Source: Streptomyces antarcticus | GTDB lineage: Bacteria > Actinomycetota > Actinomycetes > Streptomycetales > Streptomycetaceae | NCBI RefSeq assembly: GCF_026627255.1 | Contig: NZ_JAPNLM010000019.1 | Span: 62,001-126,000 of the forward strand | Length of the DNA stretch: 64,000 nucleotides | Direction of reading: 5' to 3' | Shown here: one piece after another, positions 6,465 to 14,960 of the stretch | Numbering within the stretch: position 1 is the first letter of the stretch | How the letters are laid out: every line of letters starts with the position of its first letter | The notes under the pieces: generated by a model | The model's input: only the letters and a program-made list of their open reading frames with translations | What the model was told of the DNA's origin: nothing | Databases searched by the model: none | Made by a program: the position numbers and the translations under genes

Positions 6465-8779
6465 CACCGGCCGCACCGGGGCCACTGCTGCTCGGCGTAC
6501 GGCACCACGGGCCCGGATCGGCCCGCGCCGTAAGGGCCGCCCTCGACGCCGCCGGGCCGCGGGCGGTGCTGGTCGAGGGACCGCCCGAGGGGGACGCCCT
6601 GCTGGACCTCGCCGCCGACCCCGGGATGCGGCCGCCCGTCGCCCTGCTCGCCCACGCCGCCGACGACCCCGGGCGGGCCGCGTTCTGGCCGCTGGCCGAC
6701 TTCTCCCCGGAGTGGGTCGCCGTCCGCTGGGCCCAGGAGGCCGGCGTACCGGTGCGGTTCATCGACCTCCCGGCCGCGCACACCCTGGCCGCCGCAGGGG
6801 AGCCCGAGGGCGAACGGGACTCCGGTGCGCGGGACTCCGTACGGCTCGACCCCGTACGGCTGGACCCCCTCGCCGTGCTGGCCGAGACCGCCGGGTACGA
6901 CGACCCCGAGCGCTGGTGGGAAGACGTCGTCGAGCACCGCGGGACCCCGGGGGAGCGGTACGACCCGCTCGGCGCGTTCGAGGCCCTCGGCGAGGCCATG
7001 GGCGCCCTGCGCGAGGCCTACGGCGACGGAGGCCACTCCCGGGACCTGATCCGCGAGGCGCACATGCGGCAGCGGATGCGGGCAGCCCGCCGGGAGTTCG
7101 GCGACGCGTACGCCGTGGTCTGCGGGGCCTGGCACGTTCCGGCCCTGCGGGCGAAGACCACGGTCGCGGCGGACAAGGCGCTGCTCACGGGCCTGCCCAA
7201 GGTCAAGGTGGAGACCACCTGGGTGCCCTGGACCCACCGCCGGCTCGCCCGGGCCGGCGGCTACGGCGCCGGCATCGCCTCGCCCGGCTGGTACGCCCAC
7301 CTCTTCGCGGCCCCCGACCGGCCCGTGGAGCGCTGGCTGACCAAGGTCGCCGGACTGTTGCGGGAGGAGGACCGGCAGGTCTCCCCGGCGCACGTCATCG
7401 AGGCCGTCCGGCTGGCCGGCACCCTGGCCGCGCTGCGGGGGCGGCCGCTGGCCGGCCTGACCGAGACCCTGGAGGCGGTCCGGGCCGTGATGTGCGACGG
7501 CTCCGACATACCGCTCGCGCTGATCGAGGACCGCCTCGTCGTCGGCGACGTGCTCGGCGAGGTCCCGGACGCGGCGCCGGCCGTCCCGCTGATGCGGGAC
7601 CTGACCCGGCAGCAGCGCTCGCTGCGCCTCAAGGCCGAGGCCCAGGACCGGGAGCTGGAGCTCGACCTGCGCAAGGACACCGACGCGGCCAAGTCCCTGC
7701 TGCTGCACCGGCTGCGGCTGCTCGGCGTCGACTGGGGCACGCCCACCGCCTCGCGGGGCAGCACCGGGACGTTCCGCGAGACCTGGCGGCTGCGCTGGGA
7801 GCCGGAGCTGTCGGTACGGGTCGCCGAGGCCGGGATCTGGGGCACCACCGTCCTCGCGGCGGCCACCGCCCGGGCCGAGGCCGACGCGGCGGGCGCGCGG
7901 GAGCTGGGCGAGGTGACCGCGCTGGCCGAGCGGTGCCTGCTGGCGGGCCTCTCCGACGCGCTGCCCGCCGTCCTGCGGGCCCTCGCGGACCGCGCCGCGC
8001 TGGACACCGACGTGGCACGCCTCGCCAAGGCCCTGCCGGCCCTGGCCCGTTCCCTGCGGTACGGCGACGTCCGCGGTACCGACGCGGCGGCGCTCGGCAC
8101 GGTCGCGTCCGGGCTCGCCGAGCGGATATGCGTGGCCCTGCCGCCCGCCTGCGCGGCCGGGCTGGACGCCGACGCGGCCGCGGAGCTGCGGGAGCACGTC
8201 GACGGGGTGCACGGGGCGGTCGGCCTGCTCGCCGACGCGGACGAGGGCCTGCGGGATCGCTGGTCCGCGGTGCTGCGGACGCTGGCCTCCCGGGACACCG
8301 TCCCGGGACTCATACGCGGGCGGGCGGCCCGGCTGCTCCTCGACGACGGCCGGCTCCCGGGTGAGGAGACCGCGCGGCTGATGGGCCTGGCGCTGTCCCC
8401 GGCGGCCTCTCCGGCGGACGCGGCCGGCTGGATCGAGGGCTTCGCGGGCGGCGGCAGCGGCGGCGGCACGCTGCTGGTCCACGACGAGCGGCTGCTCGGG
8501 CTGATCGACGCGTGGCTGACGGGGGTGCCGGAGAGGGCCTTCACGGACGTACTGCCGCTGCTGCGGCGCACGTTCGGTGCGTACGAACCGGGGGTGAAGC
8601 GGACCCTCGGTGAGCTGGTCCGCCGGGGCCCGGGTGCCCCGCCCGCGGCGACCGGCCCGGGCGCCGCCCCCGAGGGCTTCGCCCCGGAGCTGGACCCGGC
8701 CCGCGCCGACGCGGTGGTGGACCTGGTCCGGCTGCTGCTGGGCGCCGCGCCCGGGAGCGAGCCCGCCGCGCCGGGGTAA
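6461..8779 (+). CDS. DUF5682 family protein
   Basis: A 772-residue cytoplasmic protein of the DUF5682 type, function unknown. The N-terminal 230 residues carry a pattern that reminds me of the TIKI/TraB/EreA/ChaN hydrolase superfamily: GVRHHGPGS (12-20), a Glu in VLVEGP (39), IDLPAAH (100-106), and a late VVCGAWHVPAL with His224. In that superfamily such Glu and His residues are metal or catalytic ligands; applying this here is inference. The remainder is Ala/Leu-rich helical sequence without motifs. The GTG start overlaps the MoxR stop by 4 bp. The stop is followed by 280 bp of GC-rich spacer with repeated GACGACGGACGAG words (about 8990-9035). Confidence 0.83.
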   Translation: MTPAAPGPLLLGVRHHGPGSARAVRAALDAAGPRAVLVEGPPEGDALLDLAADPGMRPPVALLAHAADDPGRAAFWPLADFSPEWVAVRWAQEAGVPVRFIDLPAAHTLAAAGEPEGERDSGARDSVRLDPVRLDPLAVLAETAGYDDPERWWEDVVEHRGTPGERYDPLGAFEALGEAMGALREAYGDGGHSRDLIREAHMRQRMRAARREFGDAYAVVCGAWHVPALRAKTTVAADKALLTGLPKVKVETTWVPWTHRRLARAGGYGAGIASPGWYAHLFAAPDRPVERWLTKVAGLLREEDRQVSPAHVIEAVRLAGTLAALRGRPLAGLTETLEAVRAVMCDGSDIPLALIEDRLVVGDVLGEVPDAAPAVPLMRDLTRQQRSLRLKAEAQDRELELDLRKDTDAAKSLLLHRLRLLGVDWGTPTASRGSTGTFRETWRLRWEPELSVRVAEAGIWGTTVLAAATARAEADAAGARELGEVTALAERCLLAGLSDALPAVLRALADRAALDTDVARLAKALPALARSLRYGDVRGTDAAALGTVASGLAERICVALPPACAAGLDADAAAELREHVDGVHGAVGLLADADEGLRDRWSAVLRTLASRDTVPGLIRGRAARLLLDDGRLPGEETARLMGLALSPAASPADAAGWIEGFAGGGSGGGTLLVHDERLLGLIDAWLTGVPERAFTDVLPLLRRTFGAYEPGVKRTLGELVRRGPGAPPAATGPGAAPEGFAPELDPARADAVVDLVRLLLGAAPGSEPAAPG

Positions 8780-9059
8780 CGGCCCCCACCGGGGCCGGGC
8801 GGGAGCGGCACGCCCGCCCGGGCGGGCGGTCGGGGTGCGCGGGCCGCGCGCGGGTACGGCCCGGCGGGCGCCGGGGCGGCCGGTTCCGGAGCGGATGCGG
8901 CCCGGCGTGGCCGAAGCCCGGCCGGCGGCGGGTACGGGTGCGGCAAGGGACCGCCGGACCGTTCCGGCGGACAGGACGAGCGACGAGCGACGACGGACGA
9001 GCAGCGACGACGGACGAGCAGCGACGACGGACGAGCGACGAGTGCAAGGGGACGGGCGG

Positions 9060-10355
9060 ATGAACGGTACGGACGGACGTACGGCGGCGCGGGACACGGC
9101 GGCGGACCCCGTGCGGGGCACGGCGACAGGCGGCCCGGCCGCTTCGCCCGGACCCGGCGGCGCGGGCGGCGCGGACGGCGCGGGTGGGCCGGACGAGGGC
9201 GGGGGGCACGGTGGGGCGGAACGGCTGCGGCGGTGGCGGATGGTGCTCGGCGGGGGTGAGGCGGACGGCACGGGGTGCGCCCTCACCGGGCGGGACGCGG
9301 CGATGGACGCCGCGCTCGGCGCCCTGTACGGCGGTGGCGGCAGCGGCTCCCGCAAGGCGTCGGGGGAGCGTTCGGCCGGACTCGGCGGGTCCGCGCCGCA
9401 GGTGGCCCGCTGGCTCGGGGACATCCGTACGTACTTCCCGACCTCGGTGGTCCAGGTCATGCAGCGCGACGCGATCGAGCGGCTCGGCCTGTCCGCCCTG
9501 CTCCTGGAGCCGGAGATGCTGGAGGCGATCGAGCCGGACGTCCACCTGGTCGGCACCCTGCTCTCCCTGAACAAGGCGATGCCCGAGACGACGCGGGAGA
9601 CGGCGCGGGCCGTGGTCCGCAAGGTGGTCGAGCAGCTGGAGAAGCGGCTCGCGGCCCGCACCCGGGCCACGCTCACCGGCGCCCTGGACCGGTCCGCCCG
9701 GATCAGCCGGCCGCGCCACCACGACATCGACTGGAACCGCACGATCCGCGCCAACCTCAAGAACTACCTGCCCGAACACCGCACCGTCGTGCCCGAGCGG
9801 CTCATCGGCTACGGCCGGGCGGCGCGGTCGGTGAAGAAGGAGGTGATCCTCTGCATCGACCAGTCGGGTTCGATGGCGGCCTCCGTCGTCTACGCCTCCG
9901 TCTTCGGTGCGGTCCTCGCCTCCATGCGTTCCCTCGCCACCCGCCTCGTCGTCTTCGACACCGCCGTCGTGGACCTGACGGACCAGCTCGACGACCCGGT
10001 GGACGTCCTCTTCGGCACCCAGCTCGGCGGCGGCACCGACATCAACCGCGCCCTCGCCCACTGCCAGTCGAAGATCACCCGGCCGGCCGACACCGTGGTC
10101 GTCCTGATCAGCGACCTCTACGAGGGCGGCATACGCGACGAGATGCTGAAGCGGGTCGCCGCGATGAAGGCGGCGGGGGTCGAGTTCGTGACCCTGCTCG
10201 CCCTGTCGGACGAGGGCGCCCCCGCCTACGACCGCGAGCACGCCGCCGCCCTCGCCGCGCTGGGCGCACCCGCCTTCGCCTGCACCCCCGACCTGTTCCC
10301 GGAGGTGATGGCGGCGGCGCTGGAGAAGCGGCCGCTGCCCGTCCCGGCGGGCTGA
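9060..10355 (+). CDS. VWA domain protein, MoxR partner
   Basis: A 431-residue protein whose C-terminal part is a von Willebrand factor A domain. The MIDAS motif DQSGSM begins near residue 267, the Thr is in GGGTDIN near 323, and the Asp is in ISDLYEGG, so all metal-site elements are present. The first 50 residues are a Gly/Ala-rich disordered leader. VWA proteins pair with MoxR ATPases as in the CoxD/CoxE and chelatase systems, and the MoxR gene is two genes upstream in the same direction. The ATG at 9060 is preceded by AAGGGG. The 280 bp gap from DUF5682 means it may be transcribed separately or with a long spacer. I infer that it presents a substrate to the ATPase. Confidence 0.87.
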   Translation: MNGTDGRTAARDTAADPVRGTATGGPAASPGPGGAGGADGAGGPDEGGGHGGAERLRRWRMVLGGGEADGTGCALTGRDAAMDAALGALYGGGGSGSRKASGERSAGLGGSAPQVARWLGDIRTYFPTSVVQVMQRDAIERLGLSALLLEPEMLEAIEPDVHLVGTLLSLNKAMPETTRETARAVVRKVVEQLEKRLAARTRATLTGALDRSARISRPRHHDIDWNRTIRANLKNYLPEHRTVVPERLIGYGRAARSVKKEVILCIDQSGSMAASVVYASVFGAVLASMRSLATRLVVFDTAVVDLTDQLDDPVDVLFGTQLGGGTDINRALAHCQSKITRPADTVVVLISDLYEGGIRDEMLKRVAAMKAAGVEFVTLLALSDEGAPAYDREHAAALAALGAPAFACTPDLFPEVMAAALEKRPLPVPAG

Positions 10356-10483
10356 CGGCGCGCCCGCCACCGGCCGCCCTCCCGCCAATCGGCCGACCGC
10401 CTTTCCGGCGATCGGCAGTACGCCCCGCGCACGGCTGTGAACCGGCAGATCGCACGAAGTTCCAGCTCAACCGTGAGGCGATC

Positions 10484-10499
10484 TGTGACAGGTATCACC
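10484..10499. promoter_or_regulatory. Crp-like palindrome upstream of sucC
   Basis: TGTGA (10484-10488), 6 nt, TCACC (10495-10499). It differs at one base from the CRP/FNR-family half-site arrangement TGTGA-N6-TCACA. Streptomyces has a Crp that binds GTG/CAC-type sites. It is about 195 bp upstream of the sucC start. Confidence 0.45.
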
Positions 10500-10595
10500 G
10501 CTCAGGTGTGATCTGCGATTTAGGGACCTACGGCCCACGGGGATAACCTGCGGGACGGACATGCCGCGTCCACGGTCACCGTGTGCGCCTTCCTT

Positions 10596-10611
10596 GTGAC
10601 AGCGCCGTCAC
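10596..10611. promoter_or_regulatory. GTGAC-N6-GTCAC palindrome upstream of sucC
   Basis: A perfect inverted repeat GTGAC (10596-10600), 6 nt, GTCAC (10607-10611), about 82 bp upstream of the sucC start. Its GTG and CAC ends are two bases farther apart than in the site at 10484, so it may be bound by another factor. Confidence 0.4.
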
Positions 10612-10692
10612 GTTGCCCTCCGCGGCACGCCCACGCAGATAGCAGAAAACCGCGAATCACTGCGAATCTTTGAAGACAAGGGACGGACGCGC

Positions 10693-11871
10693 GTGGACCT
10701 GTTCGAGTACCAGGCGAGGGACCTCTTCGCCAAGCACGGTGTACCGGTGCTGGCCGGTGAAGTCATCGACACGCCTGAGGCGGCTCGCGAGGCCACCGAG
10801 CGGCTGGGCGGCAAGTCGGTCGTCAAGGCGCAGGTGAAGGTCGGCGGCCGCGGCAAGGCCGGCGGCGTGAAGCTGGCCGCCACCCCGGACGAGGCCGTCG
10901 CCCGGGCGACGGACATCCTCGGCCTCGACATCAAGGGCCACACGGTCCACAAGGTGATGATCGCCGAGACCGCTCCCGAGATCCTTGAGGAGTACTACGT
11001 CTCGTACCTCCTCGACCGCACCAACCGCACCTTCCTGGCCATGGCCTCGGTGCAGGGCGGCATGGACATCGAGGAGGTCGCGGAGAAGACCCCCGAGGCC
11101 CTCGCGAAGGTCCCGGTCAACGCCAACGAGGGCGTGACCATCGAGAAGGCCCGCGAGATCGTCGCCCAGGCGAAGTTCCCGGCCGAGGTCGCGGAGAAGG
11201 TCGCCGAGGTCCTCGTGACCCTGTGGGACACCTTCATCGCCGAGGACGCGCTCCTCGTCGAGGTCAACCCGCTCGCGAAGGTCGCCAGTGGCGACGTCAT
11301 CGCGCTCGACGGCAAGGTCTCGCTCGACGAGAACGCCGAGTTCCGCCAGCCGGGCCACGCGGAGTTCGTGGACCACGCGGCCGCGAACCCGCTCGAGGCC
11401 GCCGCCAAGGCGAAGAACCTCAACTACGTGAAGCTCGACGGCGAGGTCGGCATCATCGGCAACGGCGCGGGTCTCGTCATGAGCACCCTCGACGTGGTCG
11501 CGTACGCCGGTGAGAACCATGGCGGCGTCAAGCCCGCCAACTTCCTGGACATCGGCGGTGGCGCCTCCGCCGCCGTCATGGCCAACGGTCTCGAGATCAT
11601 CCTCGGCGACCCGGACGTCAAGTCCGTCTTCGTCAACGTCTTCGGTGGCATCACCGCGTGTGACGAGGTCGCCAACGGCATCGTCCAGGCGCTGGCGCTG
11701 CTGGAGCAGAAGGGCGAGGCGGTCACCAAGCCGCTCGTCGTCCGTCTGGACGGCAACAACGCCGAGCTGGGTCGCAAGATCCTGTCGGACGCCAACCACC
11801 CGCTGGTGCAGCGCGTGGACACCATGGACGGCGCGGCCGACAAGGCCGCCGAGCTCGCGGTTGCGAAGTAA
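10693..11871 (+). CDS. sucC: Succinyl-CoA synthetase beta subunit
   Basis: A 392-residue beta subunit of ADP- or GDP-forming succinate-CoA ligase, which makes succinate and NTP from succinyl-CoA in the TCA cycle. The N-terminal ATP-grasp domain begins DLFEYQARDLFAKHGVPV; the glycine-rich loop GGRGKAGG follows near residue 55; the C-terminal CoA-ligase domain contains GNGAGLVMSTLD and LDIGGGA. The length is normal for the family. The GTG start at 10693 is supported by the conserved N-terminus. sucD follows after 21 bp, so the two are co-transcribed. Two palindromes upstream suggest transcriptional control, perhaps by a Crp-family regulator. Confidence 0.97.
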   Translation: MDLFEYQARDLFAKHGVPVLAGEVIDTPEAAREATERLGGKSVVKAQVKVGGRGKAGGVKLAATPDEAVARATDILGLDIKGHTVHKVMIAETAPEILEEYYVSYLLDRTNRTFLAMASVQGGMDIEEVAEKTPEALAKVPVNANEGVTIEKAREIVAQAKFPAEVAEKVAEVLVTLWDTFIAEDALLVEVNPLAKVASGDVIALDGKVSLDENAEFRQPGHAEFVDHAAANPLEAAAKAKNLNYVKLDGEVGIIGNGAGLVMSTLDVVAYAGENHGGVKPANFLDIGGGASAAVMANGLEIILGDPDVKSVFVNVFGGITACDEVANGIVQALALLEQKGEAVTKPLVVRLDGNNAELGRKILSDANHPLVQRVDTMDGAADKAAELAVAK

Positions 11872-11892
11872 GGGCAGAGGTCACAGACTCAC

Positions 11893-12783
11893 ATGGCTAT
11901 CTTCCTCAACAAGGACAGCAAGGTCATCGTCCAGGGCATGACCGGTGCCACGGGCATGAAGCACACCAAGCTGATGCTGGCTGACGGCACCAACATCGTC
12001 GGCGGCGTCAACCCGCGCAAGGCCGGCACGACCGTCGACTTCGACGGCACCGAGGTCCCGGTCTTCGGCTCGGTCAAGGAGGCGATCGAGGCCACCGGCG
12101 CGAACGTGTCCGTCCTCTTCGTCCCGCCGGCCTTCGCCAAGGCCGCCGTCGTCGAGGCGATCGACGCCGAGATCCCGCTGGCCGTCGTCATCACCGAGGG
12201 CATCGCGGTGCACGACTCCGCCGCCTTCTGGTCGTACGCGACCGCCAAGGGCAACAAGACGCGGATCATCGGCCCGAACTGCCCGGGTCTGATCACCCCC
12301 GGCCAGTCCAACGCCGGCATCATCCCGGGCGACATCACCAAGCCCGGCCGCATCGGTCTCGTGTCCAAGTCGGGCACGCTGACCTACCAGATGATGTACG
12401 AGCTCCGTGACCTCGGCTTCTCCTCGGCCGTCGGCATCGGTGGCGACCCGGTCATCGGCACGACGCACATCGACGCCCTCGAGGCGTTCGAGGCGGACCC
12501 CGACACCGACCTGATCGTCATGATCGGCGAGATCGGCGGCGACGCCGAGGAGCGTGCGGCGGACTACATCGCCAAGCACGTCACCAAGCCGGTCGTCGGC
12601 TACGTCGCGGGCTTCACCGCCCCCGAGGGCAAGACCATGGGCCACGCGGGCGCCATCGTCTCCGGTTCCTCCGGTACCGCGCAGGCGAAGAAGGAGGCCC
12701 TCGAGGCCGCGGGCGTCAAGGTCGGCAAGACGCCGACCGAGACGGCCGAGCTGGCGCGCGCCATCCTGAACGCCGCGCAGTAG
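11893..12783 (+). CDS. sucD: Succinyl-CoA synthetase alpha subunit
   Basis: A 296-residue alpha subunit of succinate-CoA ligase. The N-terminal CoA-binding Rossmann domain has VQGMTGATGMKHT, and the phosphorylated active-site His lies in GHAGAIVSG (His near residue 251). IGPNCPGLI and GRIGLVSKSGTLTYQ are classic alpha-subunit signatures. The length is typical. The ATG at 11893 is 21 bp after the sucC stop. It works as a complex with SucC, completing the only substrate-level phosphorylation step of the TCA cycle; mdh and sdhCDAB lie elsewhere in this window. Confidence 0.97.
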   Translation: MAIFLNKDSKVIVQGMTGATGMKHTKLMLADGTNIVGGVNPRKAGTTVDFDGTEVPVFGSVKEAIEATGANVSVLFVPPAFAKAAVVEAIDAEIPLAVVITEGIAVHDSAAFWSYATAKGNKTRIIGPNCPGLITPGQSNAGIIPGDITKPGRIGLVSKSGTLTYQMMYELRDLGFSSAVGIGGDPVIGTTHIDALEAFEADPDTDLIVMIGEIGGDAEERAADYIAKHVTKPVVGYVAGFTAPEGKTMGHAGAIVSGSSGTAQAKKEALEAAGVKVGKTPTETAELARAILNAAQ

Positions 12784-12882
12784 TTCCGCCTTCCAGGCAC
12801 GCGTGTACGGGCGTGCCGTGCCGTGCCGTGCCGTCGCGACGCGTCGTCCTCGTCGTCGCGCCGTCGTGCCGGACCCGGTCCG

Positions 12883-14841
12883 CTACCCGATCTGCGGGGT
12901 GACGCGGCCGGGTCCGGCCAGCGGGTCGTCCCGCAGCTTGTCCTGGAGCTGACGGCTCTCGTCGGTGAGCCGCTGGGGGCCGCTGTGCGGGGGTACGCCG
13001 GAGACGTTCGCGCCGGGTGAGCGCGGGGGCTCGTACCGGGTCGGGGCAGTCGAGGCGGTGTAGGCGGTCGCGACGGCGATCACCGCGGTCAGCCCGAGGG
13101 CGGCCCGGGTCCACAGCCGGGCGCGGTGCTCCGCCGCGGCCCGCACGACGGAGGCGGAGCGCGTTTCGAGGCGTACCGCCGGGCTCAGGGCGGTGAGCCG
13201 GTCGCGCAGCAGCGCGGACTGCTTCTCGGGCGGTACGGCGGCCAGCTCGGGGATGCGGCCGGACAGCGCGGCGTGCGCGTGGATCAGCCGGGTGCCCGCG
13301 GTGGGGGTGCTGGCCTCGGTCTCGGCGGCGGTGTCGGGCAGGTCCAGGCCGAGGCCGTCGTAGAGCACGACGGTGCGGCGGTGCGCGGGGGGCAGCGCGA
13401 GGACCGCGTCCAGGAGGATCCGGTCGGCGGGCTCGACGGGGGGCTTGTCGGGCCGGCGGTGGGCCCGGCGGAGCCGGTGCCAGGGGGACAGGGCGTGCTC
13501 GTACGCGGCCGCGCGCACCCAGCCCACCGGGTCCGGGTCGACGGCCACCTCGGGCCACCGGGCCCAGGCCTGCTGGAACGCCCGGTCCACCGCCTCCTGG
13601 GCGAGGCCGCGGCGGCCGGTGAGCAGGTACGTCTGCCGGGTGAGGGCGTGGGCGGCGTGGGCGTAGAGGGCGTCGAAGGCCTGGTCCGGGGTGGCCGGGA
13701 CCCCCTCCGGGACCCCCTCCGGGACCCCCTCCGGGACCCCCTCCGGGGCGGCGGCCGGGCCGGTCGTGCCGGGCGCGGCGCCGGATTCCGTGGCGGGAGC
13801 CGGCGCGTCGAGGCCGGCGGGCGCGTCCTCGGCGGGCCCGGGTGCGGCTCCGGCGACCTCGGGGGCCTCCGCGACCTCGGGGGCGTCGGCCGGAGCGGCG
13901 GAACCGCTGCCGCCCGTCGCCCCGGCGGCTCCGGGGGTTCCGACGGCTCCCGGGGCTCCCGGGGTCAGGGCGGTGCCGCCGGCCAGGGTCTTGGCGTACG
14001 AGGGCTTGGGCTCGTGGCGCGGCAGCCCGGCCGGGGGCTTCGAGGCGCGCTTGGCCGCGGGCTTCGGCCGGGTCCCGGCGCCGGAGGCCTGTCTTTGGCC
14101 CGGGTTCGGATTCTGAGTCGGGCCGCCGCCCGCGAAGGACCGGACGCCGCCGACCGCCCGCAGCCCGGAGGGCCCGGGTGTGGGGTCGGCGGGCGCCGGG
14201 GAGGCGGGCTCCCAGGGTGCCGGGCGGGCGCCGACGGCGGGTTCCGTGGTGGCTCCGGCGGGTTCGGTGCCGGCTCCCGCCGCGCCGGCGGTGTCCGCAC
14301 CGACCCCATTGGCGTCGGCGGCGTATGCGCGTACCGCGTGTGCGTCGGCTGTGTGTGCGTCGGCGGTATCCGTGCCGACGGTGTCCGCGCCGGCCGCGTG
14401 TGCGTCGGCGGTGTCCGTGCCGGCCGTGGCCTCGGCCGTTGCGGTGTTCCGGTGCTCTTCAGCCGGGCCGAAGCCCCCGGGGGGCGCGCCGGAGCCCGCC
14501 CCGTCCGGCGCCAACGCCCCGGAGCCGGTCCCGGTCCCGGTTCCGGTTCCGGCCGCGCCCTCGGGCGCGGCCGTGGCCTCCGCCTCCGCCTTCGTCCCCG
14601 TCCCCGGCTCCGGCTCCCGCTCCGGCGGGTACGCGAGGGTGTCCAGGAACTTCGCGTACGCCTCGCGCTTGCGGCCCCGGGGCTCCGTACGGCCCGTCTC
14701 CCACGAGCGCACGGTGGTCGGGGTGACGCCCATCGCCGCAGCGACCTCCTCGTGCGTCAGGGCAGCCGATTCGCGCAGTCTGCGGCGTTCCTTCGGGGAC
14801 GGGAGGTTCAGCTCCGAGCTCGTCTCGACGCTTTGTGTCAT
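12883..14841 (-). CDS. XRE HTH / sigma-like / membrane-anchored fusion protein
   Basis: A 652-residue multidomain protein. Residues 15-70 are an XRE-type helix-turn-helix (LTHEEVAAAMGVTPTTVRSWE). A disordered linker of about 300 residues follows, rich in Ala, Gly, Pro and Asp, containing short Ala-Asp-Ala-His repeats and a 4x Glu-Gly-Val-Pro array. The C-terminal third resembles ECF sigma regions 2 and 4 (AVDRAFQQAWARWPEV...GWVRAAAYEHAL; LPPAHRRTVVLYDGLGLDLPDTAAETE). One transmembrane helix (LWTRAALGLTAVIAVATAYTA) then precedes a short outer tail. I infer a membrane-tethered regulator whose sigma-like part may bind RNA polymerase or have lost that role. It is divergent from DUF6350, and the ATG at 14841 is the natural start. 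Confidence 0.78.
   Translation of the reverse strand: MTQSVETSSELNLPSPKERRRLRESAALTHEEVAAAMGVTPTTVRSWETGRTEPRGRKREAYAKFLDTLAYPPEREPEPGTGTKAEAEATAAPEGAAGTGTGTGTGSGALAPDGAGSGAPPGGFGPAEEHRNTATAEATAGTDTADAHAAGADTVGTDTADAHTADAHAVRAYAADANGVGADTAGAAGAGTEPAGATTEPAVGARPAPWEPASPAPADPTPGPSGLRAVGGVRSFAGGGPTQNPNPGQRQASGAGTRPKPAAKRASKPPAGLPRHEPKPSYAKTLAGGTALTPGAPGAVGTPGAAGATGGSGSAAPADAPEVAEAPEVAGAAPGPAEDAPAGLDAPAPATESGAAPGTTGPAAAPEGVPEGVPEGVPEGVPATPDQAFDALYAHAAHALTRQTYLLTGRRGLAQEAVDRAFQQAWARWPEVAVDPDPVGWVRAAAYEHALSPWHRLRRAHRRPDKPPVEPADRILLDAVLALPPAHRRTVVLYDGLGLDLPDTAAETEASTPTAGTRLIHAHAALSGRIPELAAVPPEKQSALLRDRLTALSPAVRLETRSASVVRAAAEHRARLWTRAALGLTAVIAVATAYTASTAPTRYEPPRSPGANVSGVPPHSGPQRLTDESRQLQDKLRDDPLAGPGRVTPQIG
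13697..13744. repeat. 12 bp x 4 in-frame minisatellite
   Basis: GGGACCCCCTCC repeats four times exactly (13697-13708, 13709-13720, 13721-13732, 13733-13744). On the coding (minus) strand it encodes four Glu-Gly-Val-Pro units in the linker of the XRE/sigma-like protein. The period is a multiple of three, so copy-number change would keep the frame. Confidence 0.95.
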
Positions 14842-14960
14842 GCCACACTCCCCGTGACCCGACAGACCTGGGCGATAAAGTACATAAACGTATATTGGGC
14901 GACACCACGGGCATTCGCCTGTTACCCGCCCATAGCGCGTGTCGTTGGCACCATGGCGGG

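Larger units (their letters stand above)
10356..10692 (+). promoter_or_regulatory. sucCD upstream region with palindromes
   Basis: 337 bp without a gene between the VWA gene and sucC. Besides the two palindromes listed separately, GCAGATCGCAC (10445-10455) and GTGTGATCTGC (10506-10516) form an inverted repeat with one mismatch that brackets the first palindrome. This is the only plausible place for the sucCD promoter; I could not pick convincing -35/-10 boxes. Confidence 0.5.

Noticed and set aside
6434..9760. A minus-strand open frame of about 1100 codons opposite DUF5682 and the VWA gene
   Set aside because: Its translation is low-complexity Arg/Pro/Gly and mirrors the third-position GC of the plus-strand genes, which have clear motifs and ribosome-binding sites. 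Similar long shadows at 57623-60718 and 19273-22281 were rejected for the same reason.
10596..10611. Second palindrome before sucC as a certain Crp site
   Set aside because: Its half-sites are two bases farther apart than the standard spacing, so it is kept only as a generic palindrome.
13697..13744. Tandem repeats as a CRISPR array
   Set aside because: Units are 12 bp without spacers and lie inside a coding frame.
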